Assembly (NCBI RefSeq): GCF_003432485.1
Contig: NZ_QVNQ01000003.1
Coordinates: 824,095-888,094 of the forward strand
Reading direction: 5' to 3'
Length of the DNA: 64,000 bases
Source: Actinomadura spongiicola
GTDB lineage: Bacteria; Actinomycetota; Actinomycetes; Streptosporangiales; Streptosporangiaceae
Part shown: positions 55,933-64,000 of the stretch, piece after piece
How the letters are laid out: each line of letters begins with the position of its first letter
Position numbering within the stretch: position 1 is the first letter of the stretch
Program-made: the position numbers and the translations under genes
Notes under the pieces: generated by a model
Told to the model about the DNA's origin: nothing
Databases searched by the model: none
The model's input: only the letters and a program-made list of their open reading frames with translations

Positions 55933-58900
55933 GTGACCTTCCATCGGAGCCGCCTGCCCATCGACCCGGCCGACTCCCGGCTGATCCGAACGGTGGCGCT
56001 TTTCGTCGCGCTGACGATGATCGTCGGCCTAATGCCCGGCAATGCGGCCGCCCATGCCCGCCACGGTGACCCACCGGTCCCCGATCAACGCCGCCAGGTG
56101 GTCGAGTTACTCAAAACCGGTGGACCGGTGACTGCACGGCAGGCCGAGGCCGCTCTGCTCGGGACCGACGCCGACGTGGTCGCGTTCGTCGAGAACGGGG
56201 CCAGGACCTCCGCCGAAACCGATATGCGCACCAGCGTCGAGCAGGTCCTGGCGACCGGCGGCCGCAACGTGCGCCGCGCCGCACAGGCCGCCCTGGATGG
56301 TGGTCCCACCGAGGTCAAAGGGTTCCTGGACGGCGGTTGGAAGAACCCATGGGAGGAGGATGTCCGCCTCAAGATCGCCCAAATCCAGGCCGCGGCGACC
56401 GGTCGCCACGTCCGGGAAGCCGCCGGCAAGGCGATGGACGGCGACGCCGACGACCAGGAGAAGTTCCTGGAGTCCGGCTACCAGGAGGCCCAGGACAAGG
56501 ACGACCGTCTGAAGGTCGCACAGTTGGCGGCCTCCGGCGGCCCGGCCGTCAAGGCGGCCGCCAGCCGGGCGATGGACGGCCCCATCGAGGACGTCCGCGA
56601 GTTCCTGCGCCAGGGCTTCGAGGTCGCGGCCGCCCGCGACGCCGAAACCGACGCCGTCGCGCAACTGGCCGCCCTCGCCGAAGACGCGGGCAAGCGTGCG
56701 GCGTTGCACACCGGCGCCGCGGAGGAGGCCGCCGACAGGGCGGTCCACGCGGCGAACCTCGCCAAGCAGTCCACCGACCGGGCCGCGCAGGACACCAAGA
56801 ACGCGAAGAACTCGGCGGCCAAGGCCGCCGCCGCGTCCAAGCGCGCCGCGGACGCCGCCAAGCGCGCCGCCGCCGCCGCGAAGATCGCCCTGGACGCCGC
56901 CGCCGACGCCAATCGCGCCGCCCGCATCGCCGCCTCGGCCGCATCCCGCGCCGCGACCGCCGCATCCCTGGCCGGACAGGCCGCCGCCAAGGCCAATCAG
57001 GCCGCGCAGGCCGCCCATGCCGATGCCGGGCGTGCAGCCGATGCCCGCAGGGCCGCCGAACAGGCGCGCGACGTCGCGGCGGGGGCGCGCAGGGCCGCCC
57101 AGGCCGCGGGAGCGGCCGCTGCCGCCGCCCGCGCCGCGGGTGCCGCCGCGCAGGCCGCCGCCTCGGCGGGCGCTCATGCCAACCAGGCCGCCGACCTCTC
57201 CAATCAGGCGGGCGAGTACGCCCGTGAGGCGGGCGCCGAAGCACGGGACGCCCACAACGCCGCCAAGTACGCCGAACGCCGCGCGTCCGCGGCGATCAGG
57301 GCCGCCGACCGAGTGGTGGCACTGGCCAGAGAGGCCGAATCCCAGGCCAACCTCGCCAGGGATCACGCCAACAATTCGGCCCAGTACGCCGAGAAGGCCG
57401 CCAAGGCCGCGGATGACGCCGCCGCGCACGCAGGCGAGGCGAAGAACAACGCGCAGGTCGCCGCCCGACACGCCAACGAGGCGACCAAAGCCTCCGACCA
57501 GGCCGCCGCCGCCACCGACCAGGCCGCCAAAGTCCATGAACTGGCTCAGAAGGCCGACGCGGCACGCCTTGCGTCGTGGGAGGACCAGCACGTCGCCGAG
57601 GCAGAAGAAGCGCTGGAGGCCGACAACGAGCGCAAGGCCAAGGAGATATGGGCCGCTGGGGAGGCAGAGAGATTCCAGGCCGAGACCGACCGGCTGATAG
57701 CTGAGGCCCGTGCCGCGGGCACCCCCCGCGCCACCGTCGTGCTGAACGGACGCAAGGTCGCGATCCGGCTGATCGAAACCGGCGGTCCGCACGTCCAAGC
57801 CGCCGCCGAGGACGCCCTGGCCAACACCGACGACGATGTGATCGAGTTCGTCCGCACCGGCTTGGACGACGCGATCGAAAGTGATGACCGCGCCAGCCTC
57901 CGGCACATCACCGAGACCACCGACAACGCCGAACTCGAAGCCGCCGCGGCCAAGGCCGAGAAGGGCGCCCGCACCGAGGTGCGCGAGTTCCTCACCACGG
58001 GTCAGCACGTGGCGAGGATGGACGAGTACCGCATCGAGATCGGCCGCATCAGCGCCGACGGCGGACCGAAGGTCAAAAAAGCGGCCGGCGAGGCGTTGAA
58101 GGCCGACACCCCCGAGGCGCTGCGCGCCTTCCTGCGATTCGGGTTCTCCGCGGCCCAGGAGAACGACGACCGCATCGCCATCGGTCAGATGCAGGCCGAC
58201 GCGGGTCCGGAGCTGAAGGCCGCATCCCAGGCCGCGCTCTCGGGTCCCGCCTCCCATGTCCGCGCCTTCGTGGAGATCGAGCAGCACAAGGCCCGGCAGC
58301 GGGACGCCGACGCCACCGCCCACGACGCCGAGATCAGCGCCTATATCGCCAACGCGCAGCGCACCACCGCCACCGCCCGCCAGAACGCCGCGCACGCGCA
58401 GGAGGTCGCGGCCCGCGCCAAGGGCGCCGCCGCCGAAGCCGACGCCGCCGCAAAACAGGCCAAAGCCTACGCCACCCAGGCCGCCGCCCACGCCGCCGGC
58501 GCACGCGCCTCCGCGGCGAAGGCCGACGAAGCGGCCGCCCGCGCCGCGCGGTCGGCCAAGAGCGCCATCGCCGCCGCCGAGTCCGCGGCCAAGGCGGCCC
58601 GAAGTTCGCGGGAGTCCGCCGCCCGCGCCGCGACCTCAGCCGACCAGGCCCGCGCATCCGCCTGGCAAGCCTACCGGGCGGCCATGCAGGCCCGTGCCGA
58701 CGCCATTCAGGCCGGAAAGGACGCGGCAGCCGCGGCAAAGGCCGCGGCAGAAGCCGCAAGAATCGCCGAGCAGAAGCTGCGTGAGCAGGAGAAGCTTAAG
58801 CAAGAGGCGGACCAGAATCAGACCCCGACTCCGGGCGTGGGCGTCTACTACACCAATGACGAAATTCTTTACGAAGAGGGCGGGAAATCCCTCGTCAGCC

Positions 58901-59655
58901 AATACCGCAAGGCAGGAGCCGACAGCGGTCGAAGGCTGACCGACTATATCGTCTCCATCGGCGGGGAGATCGTTCTAGACGTCATCGGCTGGAACGACGC
59001 CGTCGCCTGCTTCACCAAAGGTGATATCGCGGGTTGCCTGTTCACCGCACTCAACGCTCTCGGACCACTCAAACTCGCGGCGGTGGCCGGAAAGCTACCG
59101 AAGATCGGTAAAGCCATTTGGCGCATCGGCGGCGGTGTCACCACCTTCCGCAAGGTGGTGAGCAGCGCACATTCGTTCCTGCGCACCTGGGACGGCTTCA
59201 TCGTTCGCATCCGGCAGCAACTTGACGTCGCGTGTAGCACTCCGCCATCGACGAACCGGAATGCTCCACGGTGCCGCTTCATCGTCGATGGTCTCGGGAG
59301 AGTCCAGGACACGACGACAACTCCGCGTCATCTGGTCGGCCCGAGGCTCGTCCTGCGGATCAACAAGCTCGTCGGTGAGGCCTGGGAAAGGGAGGTGGCC
59401 GCGTTCTTGCGGGAACGTGGGCGAAAAGTGCTGATGGAGCAGGAGGATCGCGCGGCACTCACCTTCGAGGTTCCAGGGTTCGACGGACCGAGGCGACTTG
59501 ATCTCGGCGTCTGGGACGAGAATACTGGTGAGCTTCTTGGATACATCGAGTGCAAAACGGGTCGCTCGCCGTACACTGCAGAACAGCAGGCCAAGGATGA
59601 GTGGCTCCGGAAAACGTATGGATTCAACATCATCGTCGTCCGGATGGCCGAGTAG
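55933..59655 (+). CDS. Secreted ALF-repeat, Ala-rich polymorphic toxin with C-terminal PD-(D/E)xK nuclease-like domain
   Basis: 1240 residues. Signal peptide: hydrophobic TVALFVALTMIVGLMPG and an AAAHA cleavage site near residue 43. About four ALF-type repeats of about 40 residues (pattern: GG..V..AA..AL.G...DV..FL..G, spaced D.R) fill residues 50-240. An Ala-rich coiled-coil/low-complexity stretch runs from 250 to about 590, a second ALF set from about 615 to 790, and another Ala-rich stretch to about 960. A hydrophobic pretoxin-like segment then precedes the last 100 residues, which read RLDLGVWDENTGELLGYIECKTG: Asp near 1187 and ECK near 1206 match a restriction-endonuclease active site, with a helix Glu (WEREVAAFL) before it. 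GTG at 55933 has GGAG nine bases upstream; a TTG nine bases earlier lacks spacing. Confidence 0.8.
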   Translation: MTFHRSRLPIDPADSRLIRTVALFVALTMIVGLMPGNAAAHARHGDPPVPDQRRQVVELLKTGGPVTARQAEAALLGTDADVVAFVENGARTSAETDMRTSVEQVLATGGRNVRRAAQAALDGGPTEVKGFLDGGWKNPWEEDVRLKIAQIQAAATGRHVREAAGKAMDGDADDQEKFLESGYQEAQDKDDRLKVAQLAASGGPAVKAAASRAMDGPIEDVREFLRQGFEVAAARDAETDAVAQLAALAEDAGKRAALHTGAAEEAADRAVHAANLAKQSTDRAAQDTKNAKNSAAKAAAASKRAADAAKRAAAAAKIALDAAADANRAARIAASAASRAATAASLAGQAAAKANQAAQAAHADAGRAADARRAAEQARDVAAGARRAAQAAGAAAAAARAAGAAAQAAASAGAHANQAADLSNQAGEYAREAGAEARDAHNAAKYAERRASAAIRAADRVVALAREAESQANLARDHANNSAQYAEKAAKAADDAAAHAGEAKNNAQVAARHANEATKASDQAAAATDQAAKVHELAQKADAARLASWEDQHVAEAEEALEADNERKAKEIWAAGEAERFQAETDRLIAEARAAGTPRATVVLNGRKVAIRLIETGGPHVQAAAEDALANTDDDVIEFVRTGLDDAIESDDRASLRHITETTDNAELEAAAAKAEKGARTEVREFLTTGQHVARMDEYRIEIGRISADGGPKVKKAAGEALKADTPEALRAFLRFGFSAAQENDDRIAIGQMQADAGPELKAASQAALSGPASHVRAFVEIEQHKARQRDADATAHDAEISAYIANAQRTTATARQNAAHAQEVAARAKGAAAEADAAAKQAKAYATQAAAHAAGARASAAKADEAAARAARSAKSAIAAAESAAKAARSSRESAARAATSADQARASAWQAYRAAMQARADAIQAGKDAAAAAKAAAEAARIAEQKLREQEKLKQEADQNQTPTPGVGVYYTNDEILYEEGGKSLVSQYRKAGADSGRRLTDYIVSIGGEIVLDVIGWNDAVACFTKGDIAGCLFTALNALGPLKLAAVAGKLPKIGKAIWRIGGGVTTFRKVVSSAHSFLRTWDGFIVRIRQQLDVACSTPPSTNRNAPRCRFIVDGLGRVQDTTTTPRHLVGPRLVLRINKLVGEAWEREVAAFLRERGRKVLMEQEDRAALTFEVPGFDGPRRLDLGVWDENTGELLGYIECKTGRSPYTAEQQAKDEWLRKTYGFNIIVVRMAE

Positions 59656-59673
59656 GTTGGGAAGTTCGTCGTC

Positions 59674-60495
59674 ATGCCCTACGGAATCAGGATCTTCTGT
59701 GTGTCTCATCACCTGGGCGCCGCAGAGATGCTGGATCGGGTTCTCAGCCGTTCCGCCTCGCAGGGAGCCCCGCTGCGGGCATTGGACGAGCATGCCGTCG
59801 GTGACTCTTATGCATCAGCTCAGGTCCTTCTCGCTGGACGGGAGCACAACACCGACTCCCTGCACCTGCAGATATATGCGGCCTCGTACTACTACACCTG
59901 GAGTACCATCCAGGACTATGGGGCCCATCTCGTACGACCTGGGACGGTGCCCGACGCCTATGCGTCGCTGACGTTCCCGTCGCACGAGCTTGACTGGGGT
60001 ACGTTCGAAGCGATCTGGAGATCCTTCCAGTCGCTGTGGCCGGTCATTCTCCATGTCGACGGGTCGGGCTTCGATATCGACCCGGACGACCTGGACACCG
60101 AAGACCGGCCCATCACGACCTCCGGCGATATCGATATGGAGGGCCTCCTCAAGAGAGCTCGTGAAGCCGTACAAGATTTTCTTCTTCGGGGTGCGCGTGT
60201 TCCATTCGTTGTGACACTGACCCTCGACGCGGGCGGAGAACTCTCCTCACCTCGGCAGCTGGATCATCCTGATCCGAATATCGAAGAAGCCGTGAACGAG
60301 CTACGCGGCCGTCGCCGGGAGTTGCGAGGTTTGGCGGTGGCCGTGGTCGATGCGGACAGGGTCGAGACACATGTCGAAGTCAGTACAGGGCACGCGATGC
60401 GTAATGAAGCACGGTTTCTGGTGCGCGGCCACACCAGGCGGAGGGTCGTCTGGCCAGGTGCAGTCACCCGCCCCGCCACGGCGCTGTTGTGGTGA
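59674..60495 (+). CDS. Hypothetical protein, candidate immunity protein for the upstream toxin
   Basis: 273 residues, 18 bases after the toxin stop and in the same direction, with GGGAAG upstream of the ATG. No family is recognised. It is acidic and cytoplasmic, with no signal peptide or TM helix. Features seen are ALDEHAVGDSYASAQVLLAGREHNTDSLHL, a Tyr/Trp-rich ASYYYTWSTIQDYG and a DIDPDDLDTED acidic stretch. Its codon usage is less GC-biased than that of flanking housekeeping genes. Position immediately behind the toxin domain is typical of immunity genes; this role is inference. Confidence 0.6.
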   Translation: MPYGIRIFCVSHHLGAAEMLDRVLSRSASQGAPLRALDEHAVGDSYASAQVLLAGREHNTDSLHLQIYAASYYYTWSTIQDYGAHLVRPGTVPDAYASLTFPSHELDWGTFEAIWRSFQSLWPVILHVDGSGFDIDPDDLDTEDRPITTSGDIDMEGLLKRAREAVQDFLLRGARVPFVVTLTLDAGGELSSPRQLDHPDPNIEEAVNELRGRRRELRGLAVAVVDADRVETHVEVSTGHAMRNEARFLVRGHTRRRVVWPGAVTRPATALLW

Positions 60496-60575
60496 CGGCG
60501 TCGGGTGAGCCCGCAGTGCTTTGGTCGTGCCCACCTTCCGCCCATCGGTGTCCCCTCCTGGCAGCCCGAGGACGG

Positions 60576-63158
60576 CTAGCGGAGGTCGCCGTTGGTCATG
60601 CCGGGAGGTGCGGGAGGGAGGGAGACCAGGCCCATGTCGGCGCGGCCGGTCAGCATCGGGTGGCCCGGGACGACGCGGACGCTGTAGCCGAAGGCGCCGC
60701 TGCGGTTCAGGGGGAGCTCGCCTATGTAGCGGACTCGACCGTTCTCTGCCGGTTCGTCTTCCTCCAGTTGCAGGTAGGCCGGGTCGATCAGGGCGTCGGA
60801 GTCGTCTACGCGGCCGTAGACCGCCTCTACGGCGACGTCGTTCGGGGTGAGGCCGCCTAGATCTACGACGACCCGGACGGAGAGGTGGGCGCCGACCTGG
60901 GGGCTTTCTGCGCCGTTCGACTCGATGTGTTCGACGGCGACGTCCGGCCAGGCTTTGCGGACGCGGCGCTTCCATGCCGCGAGTTCGCGGGCGCCCGCGA
61001 ACTGGTCGGCGACCATGGCGCGTTCGGACGCGGCCGCGGGGGTGTACAGGTCCTCGACGTAGTCGCGCATCATCCGGGACGCCAGCACCTTCGGGCCGAG
61101 GGTGGCGATGGTGTGCTTGACCATTTCGAGCCAGCGGCGCGGCAGGCCCGCCGCGTCCCGGTCGTAGAACGTGACGGACACGTGGTCCTCGATCAGCTCG
61201 TACAGCGCGGCGGCCTCCAACTCGTCGCGCCGGTCCGGGGCGGCGAGGCCGTCGGCGGACGGGATCGCCCAGCCGTTCTGGCCGTCGTACCACTCGTCCC
61301 ACCAGCCGTCGCGGATCGACAGGTTCAGCGCGCCGTTCAGGGCCGCCTTCATCCCGGACGTGCCGCACGCCTCCAGGGGACGCAACGGGTTGTTCATCCA
61401 CACGTCGCAGCCCTGCACCATGAACTGCCCGAGCGCCATGTCGTAGTCGGGGAGGAACACGATCCGGTGCCGGACGTCCTCCGACTCGGTGAACCGCACG
61501 ATCTCCTGGATCAGCCGTTTTCCGCCCTCATCCGCCGGGTGGGCCTTGCCCGCGATGACGATCTGCACCGGCCGTTCCTCGTTCAGGAGGATCGCGCGGA
61601 GCCGGTCCGGGTCGCTCGTCATCAGCGTGAGCCGCTTGTAGGACGGGACGCGCCGCGCGAACCCGATCGTGAGCACGTCCGGGTCGAGGGCGTGGTCGAT
61701 CCAGGAGGTCTCCGCCTCGCTCGCGCCGCGCTGCCGCCACGACTCGCGGAGCCTGCGCCGGGCCTCCAGGACGAGCCGCCGCCGCAGGACGCCGCGGATC
61801 CGCCACAGTTCGGTGCCGGGGCGGGCACGCACTTCTTCCCAGCCCTTCCCGGACTCCAGGATGGACGGCACCTCCCGCGCGGCCAGCTCCAGGATCTCGC
61901 GCGCCACCCACGTGCCCGCGTGCACGCCGTTGGTGATCGACCCGACCGGGACCTCGGCGGTGTCGAAGCCGCCCCACAGCCCGCCGAACATCTCCCGGCT
62001 GACCCGCCCGTGCAGTTCGCTGACGCCGTTGACGCGCTGCGCCAGACGCATCCCCATCACGGCCATGTTGAACACGGTGCGGTCGCCGCCGGGGTAGTCC
62101 TCCGCGCCGAGCGCGAGGATCCGTTCGACCTTCTCGGCGGAACCGTCGAAGTACCGGCCGACCAGGTCACGGGGGAACCGGTCGATGCCCGCCGGGACGG
62201 GTGTGTGCGTGGTGAACACCGTGCCCGCGCGGGTCGCCTCCAACGCCTCGTCGAACGTCAGACCCTCCTCGGCGACGAGTTCGCGGATGCGTTCCACGCC
62301 GAGGAACCCGGCGTGGCCCTCGTTGGTGTGGAACACCTCCGGTTCCGGGTGCCCGGTGATGCGGCAGTACGCGCGGATCGCCCGGACGCCGCCGATGCCG
62401 AGCAGCATCTCCTGGAGCAGCCGGTGGTCGCCGCCGCCCCCGTACAGCCGGTCGGTGACGTCCCGCGCCGACTGGTCGTTCTCCTCGACGTCGGAGTCGA
62501 GCAGTAGTTGCGGGACGCGTCCGACCTGCGCGATCCACACCTGCGCGTGCAAGCCCCGGCCCTTCGGCAGGTCGAGGACGACGCGGACCGGTGACCCGTC
62601 CCGTTCGCGGAGGAGTACCAGCGGCAGCCCGTTCGGGTCGATCGGCGGGTAGCGCTCCAGTTGCCAACCGTCCGGCGAGAGTGACTGCGAAAAGTAGCCG
62701 TGCCGGTAGAGCAGCCCGACGGCGATGATCGGGACGCCGAGGTCGCTCGCCGTCTTGAGATGGTCCCCGGCCAGGATGCCGAGGCCGCCGGAGTACTGCG
62801 GCAGCGCGGCCGTGATGCCGTACTCGGGCGAGAAGTAGGCGATCGCGGACGGTCCTCCGGCGCGCGACTGGTACCAGCGGGGGGCGGTCAGGTATTCGTG
62901 CAGGTCGTCGGCGGTGTCCCGGAGGCGGCGCAGGAACCGCCGATCCTTGGCCAGCCGCGCCAGCCGGTCTGACGCGACCTCGCCGAGCAGCCGGACCGGG
63001 TCGTGGTGGACGGCCTTCCACAACGCCGGGTCGACGGCGCGGAACAGGTCGAGCGTCTCGTGGTGCCACGACCAGCGCAGGTTGAGGACAAGTTCCTCAA
63101 GCTGCCGGAGCGGCTCGGGAAGGACGGTACGGACTGTGAAACGTCGGATTGCCTTCAC
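60576..63158 (-). CDS. glgP: Alpha-glucan (maltodextrin/glycogen) phosphorylase
   Basis: GT35 phosphorylase of 860 residues that releases glucose-1-phosphate from alpha-1,4-glucan, PLP-dependent. An N-terminal DUF3417 domain (LRQLEELVLNLRWSWHHETLDLF) is followed by the catalytic core: YSGGLGILAGDHLKTASDLG, HTNEGHAGFL, and the PLP-Lys segment EACGTSGMKAALNGALNLSIRDGWWDE (Lys near residue 600). The short actinobacterial type lacks the mammalian regulatory N-terminus. Divergent from glgE across about 115 bases, which hold both promoters. Confidence 0.95.
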   Translation of the reverse strand: MKAIRRFTVRTVLPEPLRQLEELVLNLRWSWHHETLDLFRAVDPALWKAVHHDPVRLLGEVASDRLARLAKDRRFLRRLRDTADDLHEYLTAPRWYQSRAGGPSAIAYFSPEYGITAALPQYSGGLGILAGDHLKTASDLGVPIIAVGLLYRHGYFSQSLSPDGWQLERYPPIDPNGLPLVLLRERDGSPVRVVLDLPKGRGLHAQVWIAQVGRVPQLLLDSDVEENDQSARDVTDRLYGGGGDHRLLQEMLLGIGGVRAIRAYCRITGHPEPEVFHTNEGHAGFLGVERIRELVAEEGLTFDEALEATRAGTVFTTHTPVPAGIDRFPRDLVGRYFDGSAEKVERILALGAEDYPGGDRTVFNMAVMGMRLAQRVNGVSELHGRVSREMFGGLWGGFDTAEVPVGSITNGVHAGTWVAREILELAAREVPSILESGKGWEEVRARPGTELWRIRGVLRRRLVLEARRRLRESWRQRGASEAETSWIDHALDPDVLTIGFARRVPSYKRLTLMTSDPDRLRAILLNEERPVQIVIAGKAHPADEGGKRLIQEIVRFTESEDVRHRIVFLPDYDMALGQFMVQGCDVWMNNPLRPLEACGTSGMKAALNGALNLSIRDGWWDEWYDGQNGWAIPSADGLAAPDRRDELEAAALYELIEDHVSVTFYDRDAAGLPRRWLEMVKHTIATLGPKVLASRMMRDYVEDLYTPAAASERAMVADQFAGARELAAWKRRVRKAWPDVAVEHIESNGAESPQVGAHLSVRVVVDLGGLTPNDVAVEAVYGRVDDSDALIDPAYLQLEEDEPAENGRVRYIGELPLNRSGAFGYSVRVVPGHPMLTGRADMGLVSLPPAPPGMTNGDLR

Positions 63159-63274
63159 ACAACGTCACGCTATGTGCTCCGGTCCGGTGGTGCGACAGGG
63201 GGGTGGAGGCACTTTGCCTGTCCCGTTCCCGCACATGGACGTTTTGGAAGGTTCGCACGGGTAGGGGACGGCAC

Positions 63275-64000
63275 ATGCACGTCGAGTCCGGGACGTCCGG
63301 CGGGACCGGGATTCCGCGGGTTGGTCGCATTCCGATTATTGATGTCGCGCCGGTGGTGGGGTGTGGTCGGTGGCCTGCCAAGGCGGTGGTGGGTGAGACG
63401 GTCGAGGTGTCGGCGACGGTGTTCCGTGAGGGGCACGAGCGGTTGGGCGCGGCGGTGGTGTTGCGCACGCCCGAGGGTGAGGAGTTGCCGGGGCGGCGGA
63501 TGCGGGAGGTGGCTCCGGGAACCGACCGGTGGGCCGCGGAGGTGACGCCGACCGAGATGGGGTCGTGGTCGTTTCGGGTGGAGGCGTGGGGTGATCCGAT
63601 CGCGCACTGGTGGCACGACGCCCAGATCAAGGTGCCGCGCGGTCAGGACGTCGACCTCATGCTCACCGAAGGATCACTGCTGTTCGCCCGCGCGGCCGAG
63701 GCCGTCCCCGGCAAGGACCGGCCGACCGTGGAACGGCTCGCCGACCTGTTGGGGGACGAGACCGTTCCGGTCACCGACCGGATGGAGGCGGTGACCGACC
63801 CGACCGTCCAGGACGTGTTGGAGCGTCATCCGTTGCGGGAGTTGTTGACCGTCAGCGACTGGTACCCCCTGGCCGTGCACCGCCAACGCGCCCTGTACGG
63901 CGCCTGGTACGAATTCTTCCCCCGCTCCGAAGGCGCCACCCTCGACCCCCTCGGCCGCCGCGGCCCGACCTCGGGAACCTTCCGCACCGCGATGAAACGC
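63275..64000 (+). CDS. glgE: Alpha-1,4-glucan:maltose-1-phosphate maltosyltransferase (3' end outside window)
   Basis: The first 242 codons of a GlgE-type GH13 enzyme that extends alpha-glucan with maltose-1-phosphate. Start: ATG at 63275-63277 with AGGGGAC about six bases upstream. Visible: IPRVGRIPIIDVAPVVGCGRWPAKAVVGE, the N-terminal beta-sandwich (EVSATVFREGHERLGAAVVLRT, WSFRVEAWGDPIAHWWHDAQIKV), and the inserted helical domain ending WYPLAVHRQRALYGAWYEFFPRSEGA, just before the catalytic barrel. The catalytic residues are beyond the window. Pairing with glgP fits glycogen/alpha-glucan turnover. Confidence 0.93.
   Translation, partial: MHVESGTSGGTGIPRVGRIPIIDVAPVVGCGRWPAKAVVGETVEVSATVFREGHERLGAAVVLRTPEGEELPGRRMREVAPGTDRWAAEVTPTEMGSWSFRVEAWGDPIAHWWHDAQIKVPRGQDVDLMLTEGSLLFARAAEAVPGKDRPTVERLADLLGDETVPVTDRMEAVTDPTVQDVLERHPLRELLTVSDWYPLAVHRQRALYGAWYEFFPRSEGATLDPLGRRGPTSGTFRTAMKR

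Noticed and set aside
56700..57560. Repetitive GCC/GCG-rich DNA as a possible tandem repeat
   Set aside because: The periodicity comes from Ala-rich coding (AAKAA, AAxxA) in the toxin gene; no exact DNA repeat unit is maintained.

Overview
This is a GC-rich stretch of an actinobacterial chromosome. The gene order (cimA-ilvE-leuB-serA-ilvC-ilvN-ilvB, then gatCAB, ligA, a MetE-like gene, mnmA, a cysteine desulfurase and etfBA) together with GTG/TTG starts, leaderless promoters, a glgE/glgP pair and several Ser/Thr protein kinases suggests a filamentous actinomycete of the Actinomadura / Thermomonosporaceae / Streptosporangiales type. That placement is inference from gene content; no rRNA gene is present to confirm it. 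No tRNA, rRNA, CRISPR array or insertion sequence was recognised.

Layout. 1-16.3 kb is a branched-chain amino acid and serine block, almost all on the minus strand: cimA (cut by the window edge), ilvE, leuB with an FhuF-like Fe-S protein and a 30-residue ORF, serA, then ilvC-ilvN-ilvB. It is interrupted by a thymidylate-synthase-like protein without the catalytic Cys, a DUF2079 membrane protein and a PadR-controlled ABC exporter. Three short leader peptides rich in Leu/Val/Ile codons lie upstream of cimA, of the leuB cluster and of ilvB. Each is followed by a perfect 10-bp-arm hairpin, and the cimA and ilvB copies also by an oligo-T terminator. 16.4-29 kb carries two large GGDEF-EAL proteins, a PQQ-type sugar dehydrogenase lipoprotein and gatC-gatA-gatB. 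The gat operon is split between gatA and gatB by a two-gene cassette (AAA ATPase plus DUF4276/TOPRIM-like protein) joined to gatB by stop-start overlaps.

29-46 kb holds ligA, a MetE-like protein, mnmA and a cysteine desulfurase (tRNA thiolation), a TetR-MFS pair, etfBA, and three tandem kinase paralogues, the last a clear pseudokinase, followed by an acyl-ACP desaturase with a palindromic operator. 46-55 kb has small oxidoreductases, an HxlR regulator, an enoyl-CoA hydratase, a SNF2 helicase coupled to a SWIM zinc-finger protein, and a DUF4132 protein. 55.9-60.5 kb is an accessory island: a secreted 1240-residue ALF-repeat, Ala-rich protein ending in a PD-(D/E)xK nuclease-like domain, followed by a candidate immunity gene. 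The window ends with divergent glgP and glgE (glycogen/maltose-1-phosphate metabolism).

Best candidates for something new: the AAA/DUF4276 cassette inside gatCAB; the ALF-repeat toxin with its neighbour; the leader upstream of the leuB cluster; and the kinase-kinase-pseudokinase array.
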